The notes beneath the pieces were generated by a model, which did not search any database, had not been told where the DNA came from, and saw only the letters and a program-made list of their open reading frames with translations. Positions 1 to 21,696 of a stretch of 64,000 nucleotides of DNA are shown piece after piece. This DNA is from Pelodera strongyloides (Eukaryota > Nematoda > Chromadorea > Rhabditida > Rhabditidae). The stretch is from NCBI GenBank assembly GCA_036852015.1, contig JAANDG010000195.1, forward strand, positions 124,001-188,000. The letters are read 5' to 3'. The position numbers and the translations under genes are program-made. Numbering within the stretch: position 1 is the first letter of the stretch; each line of letters starts with the position of its first letter.

Positions 1-129
1 GCTGCTCGCCCGCCGACTCGTTTAATCGCTCTGTGCGTCTTTTCCGGTGTATGGCACCACTACTACTACACTGACCGCTAACCCGCCCGAAAGTTTTGGC
101 TCGAGCCTGAGCAAGTTTCTCTGCCGACG
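1..129 (+). promoter_or_regulatory. 5' leader of gpb-1
   Basis: This short segment precedes the gpb-1 start codon and presumably holds the 5' untranslated region. It is fairly GC-rich at its left edge. I see no clear TATA box and no convincing trans-splice acceptor directly before the ATG, unlike most other genes in the window. The promoter probably lies outside the window. Confidence 0.4.
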
Positions 130-11105
<10,976 letters not shown>

Positions 11106-11519
11106 GTTTTGTGTTTTTCTGCTTCTCACCGTCTCTCATTATCCCTCCCTCTCTCTCAACCACAAACCCCTTATCATTTGTTTTACGAATAGCCTACGTT
11201 ATATTATAAGATGATCATGAATAGTTACTGAGGCCACGACGAGCTCGATATTCAGTGCTGAATGTGTATTCCACACAACTCGTGTATTAGTGGAGAGTAT
11301 GGTGCCCTGTCCCCAGTCGCGGATAAGCAAACCTTGATTCACTGTGCGATTTCTATGAATTATCGACCCCCTATTGTTGAGTTATTGCAGTTGCGGAGTT
11401 GCTGTTCCCAAGTTTATTTCCCCTTTTTTGCACTTTCCGTATTATCGTGCACACATTCTCGTTGTGTATGATGTGTTTCGCGCGTTCGAAGAGGTGCAAC
11501 CCAGACTCGCTTGTCCGTT

Positions 11520-11590
11520 ATGCGGTTGGCTCTGATTCTGTCAAGTTGTGAGGCAGTAGGTGGTGAGTTCGATACCCGCCGCTGCGTGTG
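11520..11590 (+). repeat. Possible tRNA-derived SINE fragment
   Basis: GGTGAGTTCGATACCCGCC resembles a tRNA T-arm or pol III B box, and a weak A-box-like segment lies upstream. I cannot form a complete cloverleaf. A decayed SINE is possible. Confidence 0.25.
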
Positions 11591-12218
11591 TTTTGCAAAG
11601 TGAGTTGATAGAATTTGTTGATAACTGTATGGCGGCGAGTGTTCTGCTAATCGATGGTGAGCTCCCTTTTCTCCTGCCGTCTCTTCTCTCTCTAGCAACT
11701 TTTTATCTCTCATCCAGTAATCAGTTTACTATTATTATTATTTTTATTAAATTTGATATTCTAATGTTTTACGCTCTGCCCTTTTTTTAAAGTGTTTCTA
11801 TTTATCTATGATTGCATTATTATTATCCTTTTTTTATTATTTTATTGTTTTTTTTTCTTTTCTATTCGTTTTATATATTTGAGTAAGGCTCAATTACTGG
11901 AGACGTTTATTTATTTATATAGTTTTGTATTCTTATTTCGTAAGGCTAGGTGATAAATTGAGTCGTAATTTTTGTTTGAATGGTCTCTTTTTCTTTCCGT
12001 GCGCTGTGTCCCTGTGCCAGCTATATTGTATGCCTGATTTGTCCCGGATTCGCGAGCGGCAGGTAATAGTTACCAGTTGGGAATTTTAAAGGAATAGTTC
12101 ACATTTTGGGAGTATTTATGGAATGATTCCCAATTGGGAATGACTGGGAACTCTCTCCCTCTGTGAACTTTTCAATGCCGAGAAATTCGGGCATTAGGGC
12201 GAGTTACTGGGTATGTAT

Positions 12219-12296
12219 GTGGGAGTGGGGCTTGTATGCTAATTGGGTATTGATTCATGAAAGTGATTAGCATACAGGCCCCGCCTCTCACTATAA
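12219..12296. repeat. Short inverted repeat
   Basis: GTGGGAGTGGGGCTTGTATG is found inverted about 50 bases downstream as GCATACAGGCCCCGCCTCTCAC, followed by a short loop. It could be a very small fold-back transposon or a hairpin in the distal gpb-1 transcript. Confidence 0.55.
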
Positions 12297-13688
12297 CCCC
12301 GAGTATCCTGAGTTTATCGTACTATGCTTGTGCCCACGTAAAGTCCTAACACCTATTATTAGCGTTACGTCTGTAAGATTTAACTTTTCTCCAGCCTCTT
12401 TTTTGTTTGGTTTATTATTTATTGTTTCATCACACAATTATTGTATTCAAGTTTGATTGTACTGTAAATTGCTCTCCATACTCATTAACTGCTATTAAGG
12501 TCCCGTTTTGTAGACCACTAGTCGAAGCAAAGGAAGAAGTCTCTGTTTGTTATATTATTATTATTATATCCGTTTCGTGCTGATCATGTAATCGTACACT
12601 TGATTATTATTTGTATGAACAATTTAATTTCTCTCTCAAACAAACACAATTTGAAAATTTTCCCATTTTTTTAAATGTTATGTCATAAAAACTGATTGCT
12701 TTGTTGTGTTTTCTGGATGTTGTTTGATGTGGATGAGGATTGGTTGGATAGTGGGAAATGCTTGATTATAGTCGGTGGTTAGCGGGTGCTTCGAGCGCTA
12801 CGCACCCTCGATAGTCGTTAGCTCGGATGAAAGATGGGCTGGTTAAGGGAATGATTGATTATAGTCGGTGGTTAATTGGAATATTTATACGGTGGTACAC
12901 TCCAGGAAGTTGAATCGTGGTAGATATTTCAGTGATGTGAGCTTCTTTATACTAACCAAGAAAACAAAACGGTGTATTTGGACACATTTGCTTCCGACGT
13001 TTCCGGAGCGATTTCTTTTCTAAAAGCAACTCGACAAGGATTGAACCAATGATTAGATTAGATGTCGACACTATAATGTTATTTGTGAAACATCAATATT
13101 TGCATTTTATTATAAGGCGTATGTAGCACAGAAACTACCTGCACTACACGTGCACATTGTACATGAGAAAGCGTGTAAATAATATCGCATACAATACAAT
13201 ACACATCAAGTTGACACCCACGTGGGGTCTTGATTATCTTTATCAGACGCTTGCAACCCCAGTGCGGATCTAGCCCATGCCGATGAAGCCAAGGGGAGAC
13301 ATTTCCTAGTCCGAAGTCCGAACTTCCGAAGACCGACCAATTTGTCTTCTGGTACTTACCGTCGTTGTTTTCTTTGATGGGATGTCTGCTGAAACCATAA
13401 GCTGGAAAGTACCGCACCTCTTGGATCAAGGAGCACTCTTTGAAAATTAGAATATTTAATTACATTTACATCTCATCATTGCTAGTCCAAGGTATATTCG
13501 GATCGCCTATAAATCAGCATCCAAATTGTGAAGCATTGTACCTATAGAACAGAGATTGAGATCCCCTTGACCCGTTTAAGGTTTTGCATTAGTTGCGCCT
13601 GCATTCTTCAGGTTATGGTAATCTCCCGGTAACTAGTATACTGGAAGACGCCGAGCCGGGTTCTACCAAAACAAGCTTGCAAGACATC

Positions 13689-13870
13689 TGAGGCCGTATT
13701 CACCACTCGAGGGTAAACATTTCTCTAGAGACAAAACTTTTGGAACGCATTTTTCGGGAAGGAGAGTGAGTGGTGAATGCAAATTTTGTGACATTATCTC
13801 GCTTTCTAGGTAAATTTTCTCCAAGAGATAGTTTTCCCCAGGGGTAAACGGAGTGGTGAATACGGCCTCA
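13689..13870. mobile_element. MITE with GGCCGTATTCACCACT termini
   Basis: The two ends are near-perfect inverted repeats of about 20 bases (TGAGGCCGTATTCACCACTC and its complement), and GTTTACCC motifs continue the pairing inwards. The total is about 182 bases with no coding capacity. It differs in sequence from the TTAA-flanked elements in the same window. Confidence 0.8.
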
Positions 13871-14827
13871 GCATAACCGTGAGGAGACCGTAGTCTAAAC
13901 TAAACTCTGAACCATATGGCATCTGACAAGGGAAATTTTCTATATGTAAATTTCAAAAACTCAAGTTTTTATAGAGAAGATAATGACGAAATTTTCTCTG
14001 ACAAAGTTGTTCAACTGAAACCTTATGTTTCTTAGTTACATCTGTTGATGCATCAACAAAATGTCTCTAAAGACATGGCCATGGTTCAAGCTTCCCATGT
14101 GATACTTATAGTTTGCCTGTCGCGGAGATCTAATCCATATATCCGTAGCGGATTGTTGATGCATCAACCAAGTCAATCCGTCAATGCGTGCTTCAGCAGA
14201 TTACGATGTTCCTAATAACCCGATAACTCGTGCGCAGATCGCATAAACCTCGTCTCATAAACTTTGGAAGAAATATAAACCAATGTACAATGTACAAGAG
14301 AAGAGAACTAGACGAATCTTTCTCTTATACCTGTTGTATGCCTAACACTATTCATTTTTTTTATCAATAAACCTTTATATCATCTTCATGTCGATAGTTG
14401 AAATTGCACACATCAGACAGTAGAATCTCACAATGCACCACAGTACCAGATCCCAGGCTCGGGCCCAACATTTAACATTTACTAGCCAAAGCACATAGGT
14501 CACACGTCATAGGTCATAGGCGGAAATAAAACTCAGGCAAAATGACAATAGCGACTAGTAATACTGATTTAGCGATTTATTTCTCGACACAGTGATTCCA
14601 TTAGTGCTTGCTCTCTTTGTGGTCCCTGGAATGCGGAAAGCACATATTTCCCCTAAAAGATTATAAAGATAAAGCTCCTCCACTTTCCCTACTTTCCATA
14701 AATATCAATAAGTGGTATTAATCCTTGCGGTGTGAGATATCAATGAATCCTCGGAGAGATCAGACATTTTGGTCTCCTGTGGCGTCCTTGGGGATCAGGA
14801 CATCGATCGACACAAGTGGCCCATCTT

Positions 14828-15035
14828 GCAGCCCTGGGCCCCTACTTATGATACAAGGTTAAGAGCTATACTAATTTGATCCCTTAGGATCTAGTACCAG
14901 GCTTGGATCTGTTCAAATGTGAATCCGTTGGAGCTAGAAATGTGTTTGTTATTGCAGCCCTGAGCCCCTACGCATAGTACAAGCTTAAGATCTATGCTAT
15001 TTTGATAACCCTTAGTTAGGATTTAGTGCAAGGCT
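14828..15035. repeat. Two tandem diverged copies of a 125-base unit
   Basis: The segment starting GCAGCCCTGGGCCCCTACTT near 14830 is repeated near 14956 as GCAGCCCTGAGCCCCTACGC. Both are followed by ACAAG.TTAAGA.CTAT and GATTTAGTGCAAGGCT-like sequence. A third partial copy lies near 15607. No protein is encoded. Confidence 0.6.
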
Positions 15036-15130
15036 GAGATATATATTGTTTGGTCTATTGTTGCTGCAGATCCGCCCCCCCCCATGTTTTGCAGATCTGC
15101 CCTCCAACTCTTGAACTGGGATGAGGTTAA

Positions 15131-15573
15131 AGGGACGGGCCCACCAAAATAAACCTATATTTTGCATGTTTTTATACTTTGTATAAAGGGGGTTTATTAT
15201 AATATATGTACACTAAGTTACGGCTAGACTTTATCCCGCTGAAATTTTTCGGTGTCGATAAACTCAAAAGTATACCGTAGAAGACCAACAATTGCACCCT
15301 TATTTCCTTACCGCGTCTCCCGAGGATACCTCGCTCTGATTGGGACCCGGGAGACTATCTGTCCATATAGCCACATTCCCCCGGGACACGCGGTAAGGAA
15401 ATAAGGGTGCAATTGTTGGTCTTCTACGGTATACTTTTGAGTTTATCCACACCGAAAAATTTCAGAGGGACAAACTCTAGCCGAAATTTAGTGTACATAT
15501 ATTATAATAAACCCCCTTTATACAAATTATAAAAACATGCAAAATATGGGTTTATTTTGATGGGCCCGTCCCT
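15131..15573. mobile_element. TTAA-flanked fold-back element A
   Basis: The element is bounded by TTAA at 15127-15130 and 15574-15577. It starts AGGGACGGGCCCACCAAA and ends with the complement. The arms pair over roughly 190 bases each with few mismatches, leaving a short central loop. The TTAA flanks are the target-site signature of piggyBac-like elements, so this is probably a non-autonomous relative. That class assignment is inference. Confidence 0.85.
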
Positions 15574-15766
15574 TTAAGACAAAGATCCACACAAGTTGCA
15601 TTTTATTGCAGCCTTGGGGCCCGTACTCAATACAGATTTAGTACTTATTCAAGTTTGCATTCGTATAGAAACTTGCATGCATAAATCCATTACAGACGCA
15701 GGCACACCAGCTTGGTGAATCTGCGAATTATGATCAGATGGCTTCTTAATAATTCGTTTATTTTAA

Positions 15767-16156
15767 AGGGACAGGCCCATCAAAGTAAACCTATATTTAC
15801 GATACGTCCATAGTGACTATCAAGCATTTTTATTACAATATATACAAACTAAATTTCACATTTATTTGCCATTTAAAACTTTTTTCCGATGCGCTCTGCT
15901 CAAATGTATACCGTAGAGCCGCAAATATCCTCGTCGTCAATGCAAATTTATCGTGAAATTATAATGCGATTAAGATTTGCATATATAGCTTTGAAATCTG
16001 CAGTTTTATGGTATACATTTGAGCAGGGAGCATTGGAAAAAAAGTTGTCTAGGGCGTATAATGGTGAAAATTATTTTGTATATATTGTAATAAAAATGCT
16101 TGATAGTCATTATGAACGTATCGTAAATGTAGGTTTATTTTGATGGGCCTGTCCCT
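15767..16156. mobile_element. TTAA-flanked fold-back element B, same family as A
   Basis: TTAA flanks lie at 15763-15766 and 16157-16160. The ends read AGGGACAGGCCCATCAAAGT and its complement, clearly related to element A, while the interior has diverged. An 84-codon frame inside it is a by-product of the arms. Confidence 0.85.
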
Positions 16157-17181
16157 TTAAATCGACAGAAATGTGCGATCTTAATATATCGCACCTTTCT
16201 ATGTATCTATTTAAAAGAGCAACGCGATTTCCTTCGGTCTGCGGCATCAACAGCACATACCCTTTTGCGCATCAAATCATGACTTTTGTTTCCCTGTTAA
16301 TCTCCGACGGAATAAATACAACAAATTTTGCATATGTGAGGCGAATGTCAAGCGTACTTTTGGGGTGCGCGGCAGCTCCCTCGTACACACGTGTGTGCTG
16401 CGTCGAAAGCACCAAACAAGTCTTGAACTAGAGCTAGAACCGATGCCAATTTTTCGCTTACTCACTCTTTCGTTTACAATGGCTATAGGTACAAGAGTTC
16501 AATATACATTAGTAGAGATCGAACTCGCCTAGTTTGGGATTACATTTTAACATTTGTCCCTTGCTTATTTTTCAGCCATCCCATATCGCCGAGGTTAATT
16601 TTAATCTTAATCTATATGGAAAACTAAGCTTCCACGACAGAGTGTGAGCTGTTCTGAATCTTTCTCAACACATAATACATGCAGCTTTATTCATATACTG
16701 TGTACTGATAGGGTTTACTTCTGATCATTATCATAGCATTCTATTTTTTATAGATATTTATTATAGATATTCCTTCGTACGTACCACACACTACTCGATT
16801 GGTTTTTACTCCATATCGTTATTTCTGATTATTTGAATCGGCCCAACCATACATTGACTTACAGTTCTTGCAAATTGTCTGCATAAACCCTGAAACCTTC
16901 CCCTTTCGTAATTTAATCAGCCGGAATGAACCTTGAGCAACTTCCATAAAATTAGATTAGATATCCACGGTTTGAATGTCGGATCGTTATAGCAACTAAT
17001 CTGCAACTCCTTCTTTTTTGATTGAAAGATTCTATGCGGTCACACGTCATTTGTATTGTGATGTAGTGCAAGGAATCTGAGTAAATAGATCCCTTTTTGT
17101 GATGATACTGATCTTTACCATAGTCCCATACATAGTACTGTACACAAGAAATGGGGAGGGTACAAGTAACAGCAGTATTGT

Positions 17182-17344
17182 ACCTACTTGTGGGAAATTT
17201 GCATATGACACGCACATCCTATGTATCCTAGGTACATTCGGTCCCGGAAGCTCCGGACAGGCACCAAAAAGTTGCATTGGGCGATTGGGCGCATTGGGGC
17301 GCATCCTATGCAAATTTCCCAAAGTAGGTACAATACTGTTTTAA
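17182..17344. mobile_element. Fold-back element, GTATTGTACCTACTT family
   Basis: GCAGTATTGTACCTACTTGTGG on the left pairs with CCAAAGTAGGTACAATACTG on the right, with GCATATGACACG and CATCCTATGTATCC blocks inside. The right edge ends in TTTTAAA. A sister copy sits at about 52012-52177 in an intron of the zinc-finger gene. Confidence 0.75.
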
Positions 17345-17762
17345 ATATTCCCGGCAATTGACGTTAAATCGATTTCACAAAAAAATCGACGAATCACAAG
17401 CTGTAGTCTGTAGCTACGTTGTTTCTGGAAACTTCTCACTTCTGAAATGTTCTATTAGTTCTTGCGGATAATTTTTGAAGAAGCAGAAGTAGAGGGCTTG
17501 GAGGCGGAAGCCTTTCGACTAATCATATGCAAATCCACCAAGAACAACTTTGAGCTGTGACCGGGTTTTAACCTTTCTAAAATCTAGCATTATTTCCTCC
17601 TTTAGTCTTTGCAATCTAAATTCAGCACTTTTTCAGAGTTAGACAACATTCTGTTCTCCTTACATGTTCTGTTTTCCTTACGTTGTCACATTGGATCATT
17701 TGCATACTCTTTGACATCGACACGTATCTGAGCGGCCACCGCTACCTCATGGGGTCTCAAGG

Positions 17763-17861
17763 TCTGCCGAAAATTTACCGTATTTTGGAACTAGAATATT
17801 TTTTTAATTTTTCATATTACATATGCAGATTTCGTGCAGAAATACGGTAGTATTGGCAGAA
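17763..17861. repeat. Short fold-back, about 100 bases
   Basis: TCTGCCGAAAATTTACCGTA on the left pairs imperfectly with TACGGTAGTATTGGCAGA on the right across an AT-rich loop. It is a probable very small MITE. Confidence 0.55.
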
Positions 17862-17907
17862 TCACATCGATTTGTTGGGATACTTTGAAACCCCATCATG
17901 CACAACT

Positions 17908-18318
17908 GCTCTACCGGTTGACACATGTCAACGATGGCAACTAATGGCTGGACGACACAATTTGACACTTGACACAACCATTTTTGTTTCTCTTACTATT
18001 AGTCCTGCGGCACGTACTCAAGCGAACACTCGTACCTCATAGATAGCTGCTCTACCGGTTGACCACATGGCTGGACGACACAAATTGGCACTTTACACTT
18101 GACACAACCATTTTTGTTTCTCTTACTATTATTCCTGTCCTAGTATCCAAGTTAGTTGTTCACCCTTATGAGCTCTCTCCTCATATACAGCTGCTCTACC
18201 GGTTGAGCCAAATGGCTGGACGACACAACTTGACACTTGACACAACCATTTCGTTTCTCTTACTATTAGTCCTGACCTAGTATCCAAGTTAGTTTTTCAC
18301 CCTTATGAGCTCTCTCCT
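17908..18318 (-). repeat. Three tandem copies of a 140-145 base unit with a tRNA-like A box
   Basis: Units begin near 17908, 18048 and 18193. Each holds GCTCTACCGGTTG, then GGCTGGACGACACAA, TTGACACTTGACACAACCA and TTTCTCTTACTATTA. Read on the minus strand the first motif is TGGCTCAACCGGTAGAGC, which looks like the D-arm and pol III A box of a tRNA. A degenerate B-box-like GTGAACAACT follows. The array may be a tandem of tRNA-derived SINE heads. Confidence 0.6.
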
Positions 18319-18540
18319 TGACCAAACAAACATATGTTCTAGTCATATGCTATATGCACAATCCTGTTGACTCCCTTATCTCTCCTCCCATTGGGCTAAT
18401 CATAACGAGTGCAGAAAGGATTTTTACATCGTGCTTCTCGAGATAACTAGGCCTCAATTATTATGTCCACCTAATTTGTGTGTATATCTTTTGAGAGGCT
18501 TCTTCTTCAACGCTTATCTCAGTCGCAATGACCTTTGTAA

Positions 18541-18632
18541 ATCTCTATATCTCTCTATCTCTCTCCTCCTCCTCTCTCTCTCTATCTCTCTATCTCTCTC
18601 TCTCTATCTCTCTCTCTCTCTCTCTATCTGTA
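18541..18632. repeat. CT-rich microsatellite
   Basis: About 90 bases of CTCTCTAT/CTCTCTCT repeats. The frames across it are artefacts. Confidence 0.9.
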
Positions 18633-19089
18633 TGCTAAACATCCAACAGAGCACTTCTAGACTTCTAGACCTTCTATGTAGTTATTGGTCTTCTGGCCAA
18701 TGTGCAATATTCCGAATTTATCATAATCGATGAAAGAAGTTTAGTTTAGAAAATCAGTTCCATTTAGGCTGCGTACAGATGACCACGAGGTAATAGCTTA
18801 CCATTATTCGTGCCGTACAATTTTCCATAAATGTTACACATTGAACCGTGGTTAGATGGTTAGGCTTACAATTAGGCTATTCATTATGTATGGGCGATTC
18901 ATTGGCTTAAAAAGCGTGCTAGGCTGGCCCCGAGATTCCCTGGTTCATACGTTTATCTATCGTTAAAGTTTAAAATACACAAATCCAGAAGGTCCAGTAT
19001 GCTTGCTAGGCTAGAATAAAAAGTTTCTATTGTGTAGCTTTGTGTTTGTATGTTGCAAATGACCTAACTTTGATTTTGACGCTTCCTTT

Positions 19090-19140
19090 CTCTGTCTCTC
19101 TCTCTCTTTATTTCTCTCTCTCTTTCTTTCTCTCTCTCTT

Positions 19141-19192
<52 letters not shown>

Positions 19193-19195
19193 TCT
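19090..19195. repeat. CT microsatellite
   Basis: A long run of CTCTCTTT and then pure CT dinucleotides. Confidence 0.9.
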
Positions 19196-19999
19196 TACAT
19201 TCCTTGCTTCTTCTATTTTCAATTCGTCAAGTTGGTCGCTGAACCGCTTCTAATTTGACATCTTCTAAACGAGCGACGTTTTCATTCTATGTCAGGCCAT
19301 GCCATGATGAATCCCGAGGCTCCAGGGCCGTCTGAGTGTCCGTGACTTCGTACATAGTTTTTGCTACATCAGTAAAAAGTGGAAAAGGCAATCGATAGCG
19401 CAATTGCAGTCCAGACCTTGGTTCAGACCTAGGTTCATAGATCCAGACCTAAGATGCATGTAGCGCGCTATTTGCCGTTCTAGATAGAAGATTCATAGCT
19501 CAAAGCCTTTTCCTATTTTGTAAAGTACCTATGCCCATGTTTAATTCTATCCGAAATCCTGCTCAGCATTCCACACAAACGTTTTGAAAGTTGTAATCTT
19601 TTTGTAGGTGAGAGTTTTCAACGTTCGAGATTTTTCTTCATGTTATTTTTCATGATCCCTATGACTAGATCATATTGCTGTACTATTCGTCTGAACTTTA
19701 TCTTATTCTTTATATTTATCTCTAATTTCCACTTCCCCCTCGCCACCTTCGATAATTACTATTCAAATCACATTATCCGTAATATAATAAACGTCGGAGG
19801 CTTTTGTTGCCCGGGGCTTCCGCTCACCTCTCTCTAATCCTAATCTCCTCGTTATATGTTATATTAACGCATGATTTGCTCCAAACTAAAAAAAAAAGTC
19901 ATCAATATCGCGAAAAGTACTCTGCATTTATCCGACGCATATTGATTACTTTTCCTGCCGCAAAGTTACTTGTGAAGCAGACTCTAATTTGAAAAGAAA

Positions 20000-20225
20000 G
20001 CTCGTAAATATGAAATTGGTGAACCCATTTGGTGACGGTTCTGGTTTTTCGCCGGCCAGCCAATTTGTTGACCTCGTCGAGATGACCATCTGGTGACCAA
20101 GTTTCATCGAAAACCGTCATGAACTGGTCACCAAATGGCGAACCAGTCACCAACCGTTCAGCAGATGGTTTTTTCGGTAATAACCATTTGATGACGGGCC
20201 AACGACGGTTTTTCTGTGGGTTTGG
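20000..20225. repeat. Dispersed GGTCACCAAATGG-type repeat
   Basis: Five degenerate copies of a motif close to CCATTTGGTGACGG occur in both orientations within about 200 bases, with AACCGTC and TTTTTCGG blocks between. Related stretches occur at about 55870-56060 and 60335-60490, so this is a dispersed repeat family. Confidence 0.5.
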
Positions 20226-20815
20226 CAATAATTTGTTTTTCCTGTGTAGTATATGATATGCTAACGAAGCTAGATCCAATGCCAAGATAAGTAAACTCTT
20301 GATTGATTAATCATTTCTGTAGAATGTTATTGGGATTATTCACAGTTTTGTATGCATCAGTCCAAAAGATATCAGAAAAATAATGGGATGCAGCTTTCTG
20401 AACTCAGAATCCTGAGCAATAAATCGCTGTTACAAGTCTGGTTACCAATGGGTGTGCTGAAATATGTAGCAAATAAACTTCCTGTGAATAGCTAATTAGA
20501 GCTCTCAATTGCATGCGATATCTCCTGTTACCGTAGGTAGGATATGTACCGTTGTACCGTTGCTCTTTTATTATTTTTGATTGATCTTCTGTAGAGCAAG
20601 CATATAAAATCATCTCAAGAGAATCAATTTGCACTTACGCTTGATACCAATGAGCTGATGAATAAATAAGTAAAAAGTACACGCAACTTTTCAATGATTT
20701 ATGATTATGACCCTTATTTTTAGTATGTTCTTAATCTACGATTTTTTATGTAGCCCGTACTTTATCTTTGCAATGTAAATGTGCCATGTTCACTCTCTTT
20801 ACTTTACTGATGTCT

Positions 20816-20850
20816 CTCTCTTTACTCTCCCCTCCCTCGATCTCCTATCG

Positions 20851-20881
<31 letters not shown>

Positions 20882-20940
20882 TTTCTTTCTCCCTCTCTCT
20901 CGCTCTCTCTCTCTCTGTCTCTCTCTGTCTCTCTCTCTGA
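20816..20940. repeat. CT microsatellite
   Basis: About 120 bases of CT-rich repeat with TTTCTCTC interruptions. Arg-Glu repeat frames on the opposite strand are artefacts. Confidence 0.9.
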
Positions 20941-21460
20941 TATTTATGTTGTAATGAACATAGATTACAGAACATAATGGAAGATGAAGATGCGTCCTGT
21001 TATTCAGTACATCAACTCGATACATCCCTTTCGGCAGGTAGATAATTAAGTTTACAATTATTATTATTTTCTGGGATTCTCATTAAATTGCATATCCAGT
21101 GATTGCATAAGCAATTATAAAGATCATCATTATCATTATCGTCAAGGTCGAACTTGCATTTACGAGATCTACCTTGACTATCTATATCTTCTCCCATAAT
21201 GGATCGTATCTCAACAATTATCATTATCATAGCTCATAACTGGCGAAGTTGAGCTAATTGCATTCTGCCCTTACATTTACAAATAACATACACACATGTC
21301 GCTTGAAAATATAAAAAGGGTTTTGAGGAACTTCTAGAACGTAGTAGTGCAAATTGTGAACCACGCGGCCGGAAGTGTTCGGAAGTGCACAGTTATTGGC
21401 ATATAATACATGGAAATGCTGCTTCACAAACCACATGCCATACCACTTTAAAGGAGGAGA

Positions 21461-21483
21461 CCCTCATTTTAGGCGACGAATCA
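21461..21483 (+). promoter_or_regulatory. Probable trans-splice acceptor and leader of the receptor gene
   Basis: CCCTCATTTTAG ends at 21472, 11 bases before the ATG at 21484. This resembles a nematode 3' splice site placed for spliced-leader addition, and it favours this ATG over the in-frame one at 21385. Confidence 0.5.
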
Positions 21484-21660
21484 ATGGAGGATGACTACGA
21501 TATCGATTGGGAAACTTTTGGGGAAAATGATTGCAATTGCACGATACTTTTGCACACATACATTCCGGTAAGGGGCTTAGTTTTGTATTTTTTGATTTAG
21601 TCTTGTAAAAATAACTAGGAGTCCTAGGAGTTATCAAAGATTGCAGAGAACGCGAAAACA

Positions 21661-21696
<36 letters not shown>

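Larger units (their letters stand above)
11106..21471. other. Gene-free interval between gpb-1 and the receptor gene
   Basis: The first part must contain the gpb-1 3' untranslated region; I found no clear AATAAA near the stop. Beyond it I see only repeats: fold-back elements near 12219, 13689, 15131, 15767, 17182 and 17763, tandem repeats near 14828 and 17908, and CT-rich microsatellites near 18541, 19090 and 20816. The open frames here lack splice signals and resemble no family I know. The short palindrome TTGATGCATCAA occurs near 14044 and again near 14156. Confidence 0.6.

Noticed and set aside
15889..16143. An 84-codon frame
   Set aside because: It lies wholly inside TTAA element B and is produced by one arm of the inverted repeat.
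17908..18318. CRISPR array
   Set aside because: Three long diverged repeats without regular spacers, in a eukaryotic genome; a tandem repeat explains them.
20822..21025. A minus-strand frame with Arg-Glu repeats
   Set aside because: It is a CT microsatellite read in reverse.
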